DNA from: SHZI01 sp964371995
GTDB lineage: Bacteria > Pseudomonadota > Gammaproteobacteria > Steroidobacterales > GCA-2729495
Length of the DNA: 64,000 nucleotides
NCBI GenBank assembly: GCA_964371995.1
Contig: CAYJPG010000002.1
Location: 1 to 64,000 of the forward strand
Reading direction: 5' to 3'
Translations under genes and position numbers: made by a program
Notes under the pieces: model-generated
Seen by the model: only the letters and a program-made list of their open reading frames with translations
The model's database searches: none
Told to the model about the DNA's origin: nothing
Shown here: piece by piece, positions 1-9,900 of the stretch
Layout of the letters: the number at the start of each line of letters is the position of its first letter
Position numbering within the stretch: the first letter of the stretch is position 1

Positions 1-913
1 TCAGCGGATATTCGACGATGCCCTCGGCTCCGAGGGACTTGAGCTGCGGGATGATCTCCCGCACCACGCTCTCGTCGATGATCGTTTCCAGCGCGATCCA
101 GTCCGGCGAACTCAGGTGCGAGATGGTCGGGTTGCCGGCGCTGGGCACACTGGCGGCAAAACAGCGCAGCTGCTGTCCGGCGAGTGTGGTTTCGGCTACT
201 GGCCACGGGTTGTAGGCGCGTATTTGCCGGGCAAGCTGTGCGGCAGGCAGTTGCCAGTCGATGCGGCCGTCGGCTTTGCTGATACGGCCGGCATAGCTGA
301 CGCCGGCGTCCGGTTGGAGCCGGGACTGCAGACTGCCGGCCAGCAGACCATCGAGCACCGCCGACAGCGCGTCTGCGCCAAGTGTCGCCAGTCGCTGCTC
401 AAGTTCGCCGGCAGTTTCCCGGGCATCTATGGCAAGCCGGGCGCAGCTGTAGACCGGCCCCGTATCCAGCCCGGCTTCCATCGCCATGATGCAGACACCG
501 GTCTCGTGGTCGCCGGCAAGAATCGCGGCCTGGATCGGTGAAGCACCGCGCCAGCGTGGCAGGATCGAGGCATGTACGTTCACGCAGCCATGCGTTGGAA
601 TATCGAGTACTGCCGGCGGCAACAGCAGCCCGTAGGCCACTACCACGAGCAGATCGGGTGCGAGCGCGAGCAGTTCAGCCTGTGTCGCTTCAGTCTTCAA
701 CGTCGCCGGCTGCAGTACGGGAATATCGAGTTCGAGGGCAAGCTGTTTCACCGGACTCGCGCTCAGGTGGCGGCCGCGCCCTGCCGGGCGATCGGGTTGG
801 GTCAGCACGGCGACCGGTTGATAGCCCTGGTCACAAAGCATCTGCAGCGTCGGCGTTGCAAAGGCCGGTGAACCGGCAAAGATGATCCGCGCGTCTTTCA
901 ACTTGTCGGTCAT
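1..913 (-). CDS. fmt: Methionyl-tRNA formyltransferase, C-terminus replaced by HisG-like sequence (partial)
   Basis: The first ~255 residues are a clear Fmt, which formylates initiator Met-tRNA using 10-formyl-THF: start MTDKLKDARIIFAGSPAFA, then the folate-binding HASILPRWRGASPIQ segment and the MEAGLDTGPVY segment, followed by the start of the C-terminal domain (QIRAYNPWPVAETTLAGQQ). From about residue 257 (positions ~155-1) the frame continues without a stop, but the sequence no longer resembles Fmt. It reads NPTISHLSSPDWIALE, then a stretch ending LGAEGIVEYPL, which looks like the C-terminal regulatory domain of HisG (ATP phosphoribosyltransferase). The reading frame runs off the window edge. 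The start codon lies 29 bp after the def stop, the usual def-fmt arrangement. Fmt identity is secure; whether the hybrid is real or an assembly join is not known. Confidence 0.85.
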   Translation of the reverse strand, partial: MTDKLKDARIIFAGSPAFATPTLQMLCDQGYQPVAVLTQPDRPAGRGRHLSASPVKQLALELDIPVLQPATLKTEATQAELLALAPDLLVVVAYGLLLPPAVLDIPTHGCVNVHASILPRWRGASPIQAAILAGDHETGVCIMAMEAGLDTGPVYSCARLAIDARETAGELEQRLATLGADALSAVLDGLLAGSLQSRLQPDAGVSYAGRISKADGRIDWQLPAAQLARQIRAYNPWPVAETTLAGQQLRCFAASVPSAGNPTISHLSSPDWIALETIIDESVVREIIPQLKSLGAEGIVEYPL

Positions 914-942
914 GACTTCGGAGGCGCGCGGCCGGGTGGCGC

Positions 943-1482
943 TCAGCGCACTGCTTCGGGCTGATGGCGGGAAGATTCCACGCTGTCTTTGCGCCGGGCC
1001 TTGGCCGCGCGCTTTTTCAGCCGGCTGCGCTTCAGTTCAGAGAGGTAGTCGACAAACAGCTTGCCTTCGAGGTGATCCATCTCGTGCTGGACGCAGACGG
1101 CCAGCAGGCCTTCGGCATCAAGTTCGAAAATTTTGCCGTCGCGGTCCAGGGCCCGGACGCGGATACGTGCTGCGCGTTCGACCGGTTCGTTGACGCCGGG
1201 TACCGACAAGCAGCCCTCTTCGCAGATATCGCTGCCCTCACGGCTCAGGATCTCCGGGTTTATGAAGCACCAGGGCTGGTCGCGGGTTTCGGACACATCC
1301 AGGACCAGCAGGCGAATATGCCGGTCGACCTGTGTGGCGGCGAGGCCTATGCCCGGCGCCGCATACATAGTTTCCAACATATTGTCGGCCAGCAGGCGGT
1401 GCTCAGCGGTAACTGCTGTGACCGGCTGCGCCTTTATCCGCAGCCGGGGATCCGGATACTCGATGATTTTCAGCACCGCCAT
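943..1482 (-). CDS. def: Peptide deformylase
   Basis: This enzyme removes the N-formyl group from nascent polypeptides at the ribosome and is metal-dependent. All three family motifs are visible: GIGLAATQ, EGCLS (metal-binding Cys) and HEMDH (two metal-binding His plus catalytic Glu). The start MAVLKIIEYPDPRLR is chosen over an upstream ATG at 1509 because it matches the family N-terminus and has GAAGGAAG about 7 nt upstream. Length is 179 residues, slightly longer than E. coli Def because of a basic C-terminal tail (RSRLKKRAAKARRK). It is co-directional with fmt, as in most proteobacteria, and divergent from the LysM gene. Confidence 0.96.
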   Translation of the reverse strand: MAVLKIIEYPDPRLRIKAQPVTAVTAEHRLLADNMLETMYAAPGIGLAATQVDRHIRLLVLDVSETRDQPWCFINPEILSREGSDICEEGCLSVPGVNEPVERAARIRVRALDRDGKIFELDAEGLLAVCVQHEMDHLEGKLFVDYLSELKRSRLKKRAAKARRKDSVESSRHQPEAVR

Positions 1483-1671
1483 GTCGCTTCCTTCACAGTT
1501 TGGCGCCAAGTGCTATGTAACTTGCTCAAAATTATGATACATCTGGTAATGGTCAGCCGGGGTCGGGTTTCCCCGGGGTTGTTGTCGCATCTGGTCAGCC
1601 GCGCGAGCGCCATGATTATACCGTGGGGCCATTCGTCGTCGGCAGGCCTTCCAAGCAGGGATGGAGTCCCC

Positions 1672-2766
1672 ATGAAAATCTCCCAGTCCGGGCCAGTCCA
1701 GCAGCGTGGTTTTCGTGGCCTTCTGGCCGGTGTATTGCTGGTGGCGCTAGCCAGCTTTGCGAGCGGCCTGAATGCACAGCAGGGTGGCGGCGTTCAGCTG
1801 AACCCCTCGCATCCGGATACTTATGTTGTGAAGCCTGGCGATACCCTGTGGGACATCTCCGCCAGATTCCTGCGCGATCCCTGGTACTGGCCGGAGATCT
1901 GGTACGTCAACCCGCAGGTGGCGAACCCGCACCTTATCTATCCTGGCGATGTACTTACGCTCGTGTATGTCGATGGCAAACCCCAGCTTCGCCTGGAGCG
2001 GGGTGCCGTTGCCAATACCGAAAAGCTGTCGCCACGGGTTCGTGAAGAATCGCTGGACTCGGCCATCCGCACCCTGCCATATGGCGCCGTCGCGCCGTTT
2101 CTCAGCAAAGGCATGGTGCTGGAGAAGAACGAACTCGAGAAGCTGCCCTACATTGTCGCACTGCGTGACAGTCACCTGGTGGGCGCAACCGGTAACGACG
2201 CCTATGTCCGTGGCGACGCCATCGATCCGGACAAGGTCTATAACCTGATCCATCCGGGTGACAAGATCGTAGATCCGGATGACGGCGATGTCGTTGGTTA
2301 CGAAGGTATTTTTGTCGCCGAGGCGAATCCAAGCCGTGCCGGCGACCCGGCGACGATGCGGCTCAATGGCTCAACGCGAGAAGCGCTGGTGGGTGACCGT
2401 TTGCTGCCCCAGATGCCAGCGCCGCTGCCCATGCACTTTGTCCCGCGGGCGCCAGACAAGCAGGTCGAAGGTCGCATCATCCATGTCGTTGATGGCGTCA
2501 CGCAGATCGGCCAGTACCAGGTCGTGATCATCAACCGCGGGACTCGCGATGGTCTCGAGTCCGGCCATGTGCTGAGCGTCTGGCAAGCTGGCGGCAAGGT
2601 GCACGACCGGGTCAAAACCGGCATCTTCAACCGTAAAGTGCAGTTGCCGGATGAGCGCGCCGGGCTTCTAATGGTGTTCAAGACCTATGACCGGATCAGC
2701 TATGGCCTGGTCATGAGTGCCGAGAGCGCCATTCATACACTCGACAAGGTGCGTAACCCGGACTGA
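1672..2766 (+). CDS. LysM domain secreted protein
   Basis: A 364-residue exported protein. Residues ~10-40 form a hydrophobic signal segment ending near GLNAQQ. It is followed by one LysM module (about 55-105: YVVKPGDTLWDISARFL ... PHLIYPGDVLTL), which binds peptidoglycan glycan chains. The remaining ~250 residues are a conserved but uncharacterised domain. Homologues sit at this same place, between def/fmt and dprA, in many gammaproteobacteria, so a cell-envelope role is likely. The open frame extends ~700 bp upstream, but that part is antisense to def; the ATG at 1672 has a purine-rich GGATGGAG upstream and gives a proper signal peptide. Confidence 0.9.
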   Translation: MKISQSGPVQQRGFRGLLAGVLLVALASFASGLNAQQGGGVQLNPSHPDTYVVKPGDTLWDISARFLRDPWYWPEIWYVNPQVANPHLIYPGDVLTLVYVDGKPQLRLERGAVANTEKLSPRVREESLDSAIRTLPYGAVAPFLSKGMVLEKNELEKLPYIVALRDSHLVGATGNDAYVRGDAIDPDKVYNLIHPGDKIVDPDDGDVVGYEGIFVAEANPSRAGDPATMRLNGSTREALVGDRLLPQMPAPLPMHFVPRAPDKQVEGRIIHVVDGVTQIGQYQVVIINRGTRDGLESGHVLSVWQAGGKVHDRVKTGIFNRKVQLPDERAGLLMVFKTYDRISYGLVMSAESAIHTLDKVRNPD

Positions 2767-2822
2767 GCCGCATCCCTGCTTCCGCAAGGGCGCGCGGTGC
2801 CTGACCCGTTGCAAGGAGCGTA

Positions 2823-3803
2823 TTGACCACTGAAGCAAGGCTGGCCGTGGCCCTTGAGGCCTGGCTTTCGGCACCGGACCATCATCTGCTGCGGCCTGAT
2901 GATCCGCACTATCCGCCTTTGCTCAGGGAGATCTCACGTCCGCCTTCCGCGCTGTTCGTGGCCGGCAATCCGGATCTACTTACCCTGCCGCAGCTCGCCA
3001 TCGTCGGCAGCCGTAATGCGACGGCTGAGGGCGCAGATACGGCACGCAGTTTCGCTGCGCATCTCGCCGCTGCCGGTTTCTGCATCACCAGCGGACTTGC
3101 TGAAGGCATCGACGCCGCCGCCCATCTGGGCGCATTACATGCGCCGGGCGGCCGGACCATCGCGGTCTGCGGTACGGGCCCGGACAGTGTGTATCCGCGT
3201 CGGCATACCGCGCTCGCCGGGCAGATCGTCGCGGCTGGCGGAGCGATCGTTTCGGAGTTCGCACCGGGCACGCCAGTCTCGCGCAGCAACTTTCCACGCC
3301 GCAACCGGATCATCAGTGGCCTTTGCGTCGGTGTGCTGGTGGTCGAGGCCAGCGTCCGGAGCGGTGCGCTGATTACCGCGCGGCATGCGATGGAGCAGGG
3401 TCGCGAGGTGTTTGCCATTCCGGGCTCGATACATAATCCTGTTGCGCGCGGCTGTCATCGATTGATACGCGATGGTGCTCGTCTGGTGGAGACAGCAGCG
3501 GATATCGTCGATGAGCTGGGCGGTTTGCTGGCCGGTTTGCAGTCTGGCGAGCAGGAGCAGCAATCCGCAAATCGTTATGAGACTGCAGCGCGAGCCGTGA
3601 TTCCCACTTCTGTATCCGATACAGAACACACTGATCTGCTGGCCGCGATGGGCTGTAACCCTGTTGCTGTCGAGGTACTCTCGTCGCGCTGCGGATTGAC
3701 GATCGGGGAGCTTTCCTCCATGCTTCTGATCCTCGAATTGCAGGGATTGGTGCGTTCGCTGGCTGGCGGCCGCTATCAGAGGATCAACCGGAGCGTCGAA
3801 TAA
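2823..3803 (+). CDS. dprA: DNA-processing protein DprA
   Basis: DprA loads RecA onto incoming single-stranded DNA during natural transformation. The extended Rossmann fold is evident: IVGSRNATAEG, ITSGLAEGIDAAAH, AVCGTGPDSVYPRRH, FPRRNRIISGL and SGALITARHA. A C-terminal winged-helix-like domain follows from ~260 to 320 (TIGELSSMLLILELQGLVRSLAGGRYQR). A TTG start is chosen because AAGGAG lies at 2812-2817 and the next residues match the family. The 326-residue length lacks a full N-terminal SAM domain. The stop overlaps the smg start (TAATG), so the two are translationally coupled. dprA occurs in many non-competent bacteria, so it does not prove transformability. Confidence 0.95.
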   Translation: MTTEARLAVALEAWLSAPDHHLLRPDDPHYPPLLREISRPPSALFVAGNPDLLTLPQLAIVGSRNATAEGADTARSFAAHLAAAGFCITSGLAEGIDAAAHLGALHAPGGRTIAVCGTGPDSVYPRRHTALAGQIVAAGGAIVSEFAPGTPVSRSNFPRRNRIISGLCVGVLVVEASVRSGALITARHAMEQGREVFAIPGSIHNPVARGCHRLIRDGARLVETAADIVDELGGLLAGLQSGEQEQQSANRYETAARAVIPTSVSDTEHTDLLAAMGCNPVAVEVLSSRCGLTIGELSSMLLILELQGLVRSLAGGRYQRINRSVE

Positions 3804-4273
3804 TGAGCGATACCGTTCTCGACGTTCTCCTGTACCTCTTCGAGACCTACACGGAGCAGGAGCCTGAGGCAGCAGACCAGGATGTGCTGCGCGACGAACT
3901 TCTGCGAGCCGGTTTCGGTGAGCCTGAAGTCGACAGCGCGCTGGACTGGCTCGACGGTCTGAACGAAACCAGCGCCCCTTACGCGGGGATTCCGGGCGAG
4001 CGCTCGGTCCGTGTCTACAACGAAGTGGAGATACGCCGGCTGGATCTCGACTGCCGCGGTTATCTGCTCTATCTGGAGCAGGTGGGGATTCTCTCGGCCG
4101 CGCAGCGCGAAGTGGTAATTGACCGGTTGATGGCACTGGGCTCGGATACGGTCGATAAAGAGCAGCTGAAGTGGGTGGTATTGATGGTCCTGTTTGCCCA
4201 GCCAGGCCAGGAAACTGCCTTTTCGCGCATGGAAGATCTGGTCTTCGAGGAGAGCGCCGACGCCATGCATTGA
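3803..4273 (+). CDS. smg: Smg/DUF494 family protein
   Basis: A 156-residue acidic protein beginning MSDTVLDVLLYLFETY, the hallmark start of the Smg (DUF494) family. No biochemical function is established; the gene is almost always found between dprA and topA. The start codon overlaps the dprA stop by one base, indicating coupled translation. Its C-terminal half (REVVIDRLMALGSDTVDKEQLKWVVLMVLF) is the conserved part of the family. No catalytic motif is evident. Confidence 0.92.
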   Translation: MSDTVLDVLLYLFETYTEQEPEAADQDVLRDELLRAGFGEPEVDSALDWLDGLNETSAPYAGIPGERSVRVYNEVEIRRLDLDCRGYLLYLEQVGILSAAQREVVIDRLMALGSDTVDKEQLKWVVLMVLFAQPGQETAFSRMEDLVFEESADAMH

Positions 4274-4297
4274 GCGTTTATTTGTGTTTCAGCAGTC

Positions 4298-4320
4298 AAG
4301 CCGCGCTAGAGTCGCGGCTT
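4298..4320. terminator. Inverted repeat after smg, possible attenuator/terminator
   Basis: A perfect 8-bp inverted repeat (AAGCCGCG, 7-nt loop, CGCGGCTT) lies in the smg-topA gap. No T-run follows, so it is not a canonical intrinsic terminator. It may be a weak terminator, an mRNA stabiliser or chance in GC-rich sequence. Confidence 0.35.
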
Positions 4321-4375
4321 CGTCGTCTGTAGAGTCCGCGGTTTCTGCAGATCTTCAGCCCGGGTTTGGGAGCGC

Positions 4376-6898
4376 ATGACCAGTATCGTCGTCGTGGAGT
4401 CGCCGGCAAAGGCAAAGACCATCGAGAAGTACCTCGGCAAGGACTTCAAGGTGTTTGCCTCCTATGGGCATGTGCGTGACCTGCTGGAGAAAGACGGCGC
4501 AGTCGATCCCGAGCACGGCTACGAAATGAAGTACGCGGTGGCGGAGGACAAGGAACGTCACATCACCGCCATTGCCAATGCGCTCAAGAAGGCCGATGTC
4601 CTCTATCTGGCCACGGACCCTGACCGGGAGGGTGAGGCGATATCGTGGCATTTGCAGGAAGTGCTCGGTGAGCGTGGGCTGCTGAAGGACCGTGCCGTAC
4701 ATCGGGTCGTTTTCTATGAGATCACCGAGCGCGCGGTCCGCGAGGCTATCGAACAGCCGCGCCAGGTTTCCATGGATCTCGTCAACGCCTACCGTGCCCG
4801 GCGTGCGCTGGACCATCTGCTCGGCTTCAAGCTGTCACCACTGCTGTGGCGGAAGATCAGCCCGAAGCTCTCGGCCGGGCGCGTGCAGAGTCCGGCGCTG
4901 CGCATGCTGGTCGAGCGTGAGGAAGCCATCGAGGCCTTCCGCAGCCAGGAATACTGGTCCATCGATGCCCTGACCGGAACCGCACCGCAGTTCTTTGCGG
5001 CACGCCTGGTCGAGTATGCGGGCCGCAAGGTTATCGACAGCTTCAATCGCGAAAAGCCCGAGGTCTTCAGTTTTCAGAACAAGGTCCAGGCGGACGAAGC
5101 CCGCAGCACGCTTGAAGCCGCTGCCGGAGGCAAACTTCGCGTCAAGGGTGTGGAGCGCAGTCAGCGCCGCCGCCGTCCTGCGCCGCCGTTCACGACCTCG
5201 ACGCTGCAGCAGGAAGCCTCACGCAAGCTCGGTTTCCGCGCCCGCAATACCATGCAGGTTGCGCAGAAGCTTTACGAAGGCGTGGCTATTGAAGAGGGTA
5301 CGGTCGGCCTGATCACGTACATGCGTACCGATTCGGTGGGACTGGCAAAGGAAGCCATCGAGGATATCCGCGGCTTCATCGTCGAGCGCTATGGCAAGGC
5401 CAGCCTGCCGGCGCAGCCGAACGTCTACAAGACCACGGCGAAGAATGCGCAGGAAGCTCACGAAGGTATCCGGCCGACCAGCATTCGCCGCACACCCGAA
5501 TCACTGCAGCGTTTTTTGAGTGACGAGCAGTACAAGCTCTACAGCCTGATCTGGAAACGCACCATCGCTTCGCAGATGGAGCCTGCTGTGTACGATCAGC
5601 TCGCGGTCGACCTGGTGCCAGCGCAACGCGCAGAGGCTGGCCGCTTCCGGGCCTCGGGCTCGACGCTGGTGAGCCCCGGCTTTATCGCCGTCTATCTCGA
5701 AGGGCGTGATGACGACGGTGACGACAATACCGAGGTGAAGCTGCCGGCTGTGCAGGAAGGCGATATCCTGTCGCTGGAGGCTGTACGTCCGGACCAGCAT
5801 TTCACCGAGCCACCCCCGCGCTTTACGGAAGCCAGTCTCGTCAAGGCGCTCGAAGAACGCGGTATCGGTCGTCCTTCGACCTACGCTTCGATCATCTCGA
5901 CGCTGCTGAATCGCAAGTACGCGGAGATGAAGGGCCGGGCGCTCAAGCCCACCGACGGCGGGCGTGTGGTGAGCGGATTCCTGACCAGTCATTTCACCCG
6001 CTATGTCGATTACGACTTCACCGCGCACATGGAAGACGAACTCGACCAGATCTCGCGCGGCGAATGTGCCTGGGTGCCAGTACTGGAAGAGTTCTGGCAG
6101 CCCTTTGCAGTTCTGCTCAAGGAAAAGGACAAGTCTGTCAGTCGCGATGAGGCGGTGCAGGCCCGCGCCCTCGGCAAGGATCCGGCATCGGGCCGGCCGG
6201 TGTCGGCGCGTTTCGGCCGCTATGGCGCCTTCATCCAGATTGGTACCCGCGACGATGAAGAGAAGCCGAAGTGGAAGGGCCTCCAGCCCGGCCAGAGCAT
6301 GTTCAATATTGAACTGCCCGACGCGCTCGAACTGTTCAAGTTGCCGAGGAAGCTTGGCACCTTGCCGGGCGGTGAACCGGTCAGTGCAAATACCGGGATG
6401 TTCGGCCCCTATGTGCAGTACGAGACGGTCGACAAGGAGACCGGCGAGGTCGTCAAGAAATACGCTTCCCTGCAGGAGATCGATCCACTGAAAGTCACGC
6501 TCGAGGAAGCCATCGAGGTGATCAGGGCGAAACAGGAAGCGGATGCCAAGAAGCTGGTCAAGGACTTCGGCGTGGACGGCATACGTATATTGAACGGTCG
6601 TTGGGGGCCGTATCTGGCAGACGCCGAACGTAATGCCCGGCTACCAAAGGACCGGGAACCCGAGTCCATCACGCTTGAAGAGGCGCGAAAGCTGCTCGCG
6701 GATGCGCCCGTGCGCAAGCGCCGCTGGGGCAAGAAAGCCGTCAAGAAGGCGGCAAAAAAGGCAGCCAGGAAGAAGGCACCGAAGAAGGCTGCGGCGGATG
6801 GCTCTGCGCCGCCTGCTGCCGCAAAGAAGAAGACCGGTGTCCGCAAAAAGGCGGGCGCAAAGAAGAAGGCGGCGAAAAAGAAAGCTGTGTTAGGCTGA
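4376..6898 (+). CDS. topA: DNA topoisomerase I (type IA)
   Basis: An 840-residue enzyme that relaxes negative supercoils. It begins with the TOPRIM domain (SIVVVESPAKAKTIEKYLG, acidic triad in ATDPDREGEAISWH) and carries the active-site tyrosine in GLITYMRTDS at about residue 317. Instead of the zinc fingers of E. coli TopA, the C-terminal part contains glycine-rich topoisomerase C-terminal repeats (FGRYGAFIQIG, GMFGPYVQYE, NGRWGPYLAD). It ends in a ~75-residue lysine/alanine-rich tail (from about 760), typical of the zinc-less subgroup in actinobacteria and some proteobacteria and thought to contact DNA or RNA polymerase. The gene follows smg after 102 bp. Confidence 0.97.
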   Translation: MTSIVVVESPAKAKTIEKYLGKDFKVFASYGHVRDLLEKDGAVDPEHGYEMKYAVAEDKERHITAIANALKKADVLYLATDPDREGEAISWHLQEVLGERGLLKDRAVHRVVFYEITERAVREAIEQPRQVSMDLVNAYRARRALDHLLGFKLSPLLWRKISPKLSAGRVQSPALRMLVEREEAIEAFRSQEYWSIDALTGTAPQFFAARLVEYAGRKVIDSFNREKPEVFSFQNKVQADEARSTLEAAAGGKLRVKGVERSQRRRRPAPPFTTSTLQQEASRKLGFRARNTMQVAQKLYEGVAIEEGTVGLITYMRTDSVGLAKEAIEDIRGFIVERYGKASLPAQPNVYKTTAKNAQEAHEGIRPTSIRRTPESLQRFLSDEQYKLYSLIWKRTIASQMEPAVYDQLAVDLVPAQRAEAGRFRASGSTLVSPGFIAVYLEGRDDDGDDNTEVKLPAVQEGDILSLEAVRPDQHFTEPPPRFTEASLVKALEERGIGRPSTYASIISTLLNRKYAEMKGRALKPTDGGRVVSGFLTSHFTRYVDYDFTAHMEDELDQISRGECAWVPVLEEFWQPFAVLLKEKDKSVSRDEAVQARALGKDPASGRPVSARFGRYGAFIQIGTRDDEEKPKWKGLQPGQSMFNIELPDALELFKLPRKLGTLPGGEPVSANTGMFGPYVQYETVDKETGEVVKKYASLQEIDPLKVTLEEAIEVIRAKQEADAKKLVKDFGVDGIRILNGRWGPYLADAERNARLPKDREPESITLEEARKLLADAPVRKRRWGKKAVKKAAKKAARKKAPKKAAADGSAPPAAAKKKTGVRKKAGAKKKAAKKKAVLG

Positions 6899-6951
6899 CC
6901 ACTTAACAATAAGTGCCAACCCTTTGCCGGGGCACCAGAAAAGCAAGATCC

Positions 6952-6961
6952 NNNNNNNNNN
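6952..6961. other. Assembly gap (10 N)
   Basis: Ten consecutive N separate topA from the subtilase gene. The five bases on both sides are identical (GATCC), which would fit two contigs whose ends overlap slightly. Any promoter of the subtilase gene may be lost here. Confidence 0.99.
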
Positions 6962-6979
6962 GATCCCGGCCGGTCACGC

Positions 6980-9900
6980 ATGAAAAAGCATCTGACATAC
7001 GCCATTGGTGCTGCGGCAGCATTATTTGTGCATTCGCTGGGAGCGGCTCCGGCTCCTGCCGCGGGTACGCGCCTGAAAGCGATCGCAGCTGCCGACGACG
7101 AAGAACACATATACATCGTCCAGCTCGCAGCGCCCCCTGCCGTTGCCGAGCCCGGTCTGCGCCCCGAGCGCCGGAAGGGCGTTCGTGCCCGTCTGGAGAT
7201 GCAGTCGCCAGCGGTACGGCGTTACACGGACCGTCTCGTCGCCCGGCACGATGCGACGCTCGACGCAATCGGGGCGCGCCATGCCAAGCTCTACAGTTAT
7301 CGCTATGCGCTGAACGGCTTTTCCGCACGCCTGACGCCAGCGCAGGCGCACAAGCTCAAGGCACGGAAGGGCGTGCTCAATGTCTGGGAAGACCGCAAGC
7401 AGCAGATCAGGACCAGCGACAGTCCGGACTTCCTGGGCCTGACCGCCACAGCCGGTGGTCTCTGGAAGGATCAGAAGCTCAGCGGCGAAGGGGTGGTGAT
7501 CGGCGTGATCGACAGTGGCATCGCGCCCGGCCACATCAGCTTCAAAGACACCATTCCGGCAAAGCGCCCCCGCCTCTGTCGTTCGACCTGGGCTGAAAAC
7601 TCGCTGCTTGGCTTGTGGCTCTGCAAGCGCTTCAAGTCGCGTCCCGACCAGCTGGTCTTTACGCGGCCTGCCGGCTGGCAGGGCGTGTGCGAGGCTGGCG
7701 AGGGCTTCTCAAGCACCGACTGCAACAACAAGCTGATTGGCGCCCGCTACTACATCGATGGATTCCTCGAGCAGTACGCGTTGAACCAGAATGAGTTCAT
7801 CTCACCGAAAGACGCCGACGGTCACGGCACCCACATCGCTTCGATTGCCGCCGGGAATCGCGTCAATGCAACGCTGGGCGGTGAGTTCGTCGACAAGATC
7901 AGCGGCATGGCGCAGCGGGCGCACATCGCCGTGTACAAGGCCTGCTGGCTGGAGCCGGGCGCAGCGCGCGGCTCATGCAGTACGGCGGATCTGACCCAGG
8001 CTATCGAAGACGCCGTTGCCGATGGCGTGGACATCATCAATTACTCGGTGGGCACTAACGACGACATTGTCGATGCAGATGATCTTGCGCTCCTGGCGGC
8101 CGTGAACGCCGGTGTTCTGGTAGTTGCGGCGGCGGGGAACGAGGGACCGGCACCAGAAACCGTAGACTCGCCGGCAGCGGCGCCCTGGGTGCTGGCGGTG
8201 GGTGCTTCGAGCCGGCGCGGTGGACGTTTTTATGATGCGATCCGCGTCAACAGTCCGGCCAGCGTGCAGAACGACTATGTGGCAGTTGAAGCAGACTTCA
8301 CGCCCCTGCTCAGGGATAAAGGTCCGCTGACGCTGGACCTCGTGCTGGTTGACGATGGCATCTACGGCTTTTTCGACACCACGATCGGTACCACCTTTGA
8401 TGCCTGCGAGACGGTGCGCAATACCACTGAACTGAGCGGCAAGATCGCGCTGGTACAGCGCGGCGGCTGCAATTTTGATGTCAAGGTGCGGAATGTCGAG
8501 GATGCCGGCGCCAAAGCCGCGCTGATATTCAGCGATCAGGGTGAAGCAATCATCATGACCGGTTCGCGCGGCGATATCACGATTCCGGCGCTGATGATCG
8601 GCCACGACGACGGCGAACTGCTGCGCGCACGGTTGGTCGCCGGTGACGCCGTCGGCGTGACCCTGCAGAAAGGCCTGTTCCTGCGGGTTGCTGATTCCGG
8701 AAACCTGATGGAGGCGTTCTCCTCACGGGGTCCAAACCACTGGCAGACGGATGTACTCAAGCCCGACCTCACCGCACCGGGCGTGGAGATCCTCGGTGCG
8801 CAAACGCCGGATGGGGCCAACAACCTGCGCGGTGAGCCTTTCCAGTACCTGTCGGGAACCTCGATGGCAGTGCCGCATGTGGCCGGCGTCGCGGCGCTGC
8901 TCAAGGAAGCGCACCCGGACTGGAGTCCGGCGGCGCTGCGCTCCGCGCTGATCACCACGGCGCGTCAGGATGTGCTGAACCAGGACGGCGAAACGCCGGC
9001 GGATCCCTTCGACTTCGGGGCCGGTCATGTGGTGCCCAATGCAGCGTTTGCGCCGGGACTCGTCTATGACGCCGGTGCAGACGACTACGATGCCTTCCTC
9101 TGCGGCCGTGATCAGCCGAGGGACAGTTCGGTCGATTGTGCGCGCCTGGAGGCCGACGGTTACGCGACCGATGGCAGTGACCTCAATCTGCCGACGATCG
9201 CCACCGATGATCTGGTCAGTGAGCAAATCATCCGGCGGCGGGTGACCAATGTCGGCGAAGCAGCGCAGTTTGTCGCCAGCGTCGAGATGCCGTCCACGAT
9301 CAACGCGGAGATCAGTCCCTCGCTGTTGTCACTGGGAACTGGCGCGAGTGCAGATTTCGAGATCCGGCTCTCGACGCAGTACACGACCTTTGATGCCTGG
9401 CAGTTTGGCGCGCTGACCTGGACGGCGGGTGCAACGACCGTGCGCTCACCGCTGGCGATCAGGGCACTGCGCTTCGCTGCGCCCATCGTCGTTTCCGGCA
9501 GTGGCGCAGAAGGCAGCCTCGATGTGGTCCTGCAGAGCGGCTACACGGGCACTTATCGCGCCACGCTGAGCGGGCTGGAAGCCGCCAATCAGAGTCAGCC
9601 GGACGAACTGCGCGGGGCGCTTACCGATGCCACTGTCGCTGAGGATCCGGGCGATGGCTACAGTTTCATCCAGCCCGGCAGCGGTTCATTGTCAGCCAGC
9701 GTGCGCCGCATTCCAATCATCGTTCCGGAGGGCACGCGTTACCTGCGCGTTGCCCTGTTCAACGAGGCGCGCAACGGGAATGCAGATCTGGATCTCTATC
9801 TGTATTCCTGTCCTGGCTTTGGTGAGTGCATTGAGGAGGCCACGCCCAGCCAGAATGCCGACTCGGAGGAGGCCATCAACCTGATTCCTGCGGAAGGTCA

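Noticed and set aside
964..1671. Long plus-strand open frame upstream of and fused to the LysM protein
   Set aside because: This stretch is antisense to def, shows no protein-like signature, and the signal peptide begins at the ATG at 1672.
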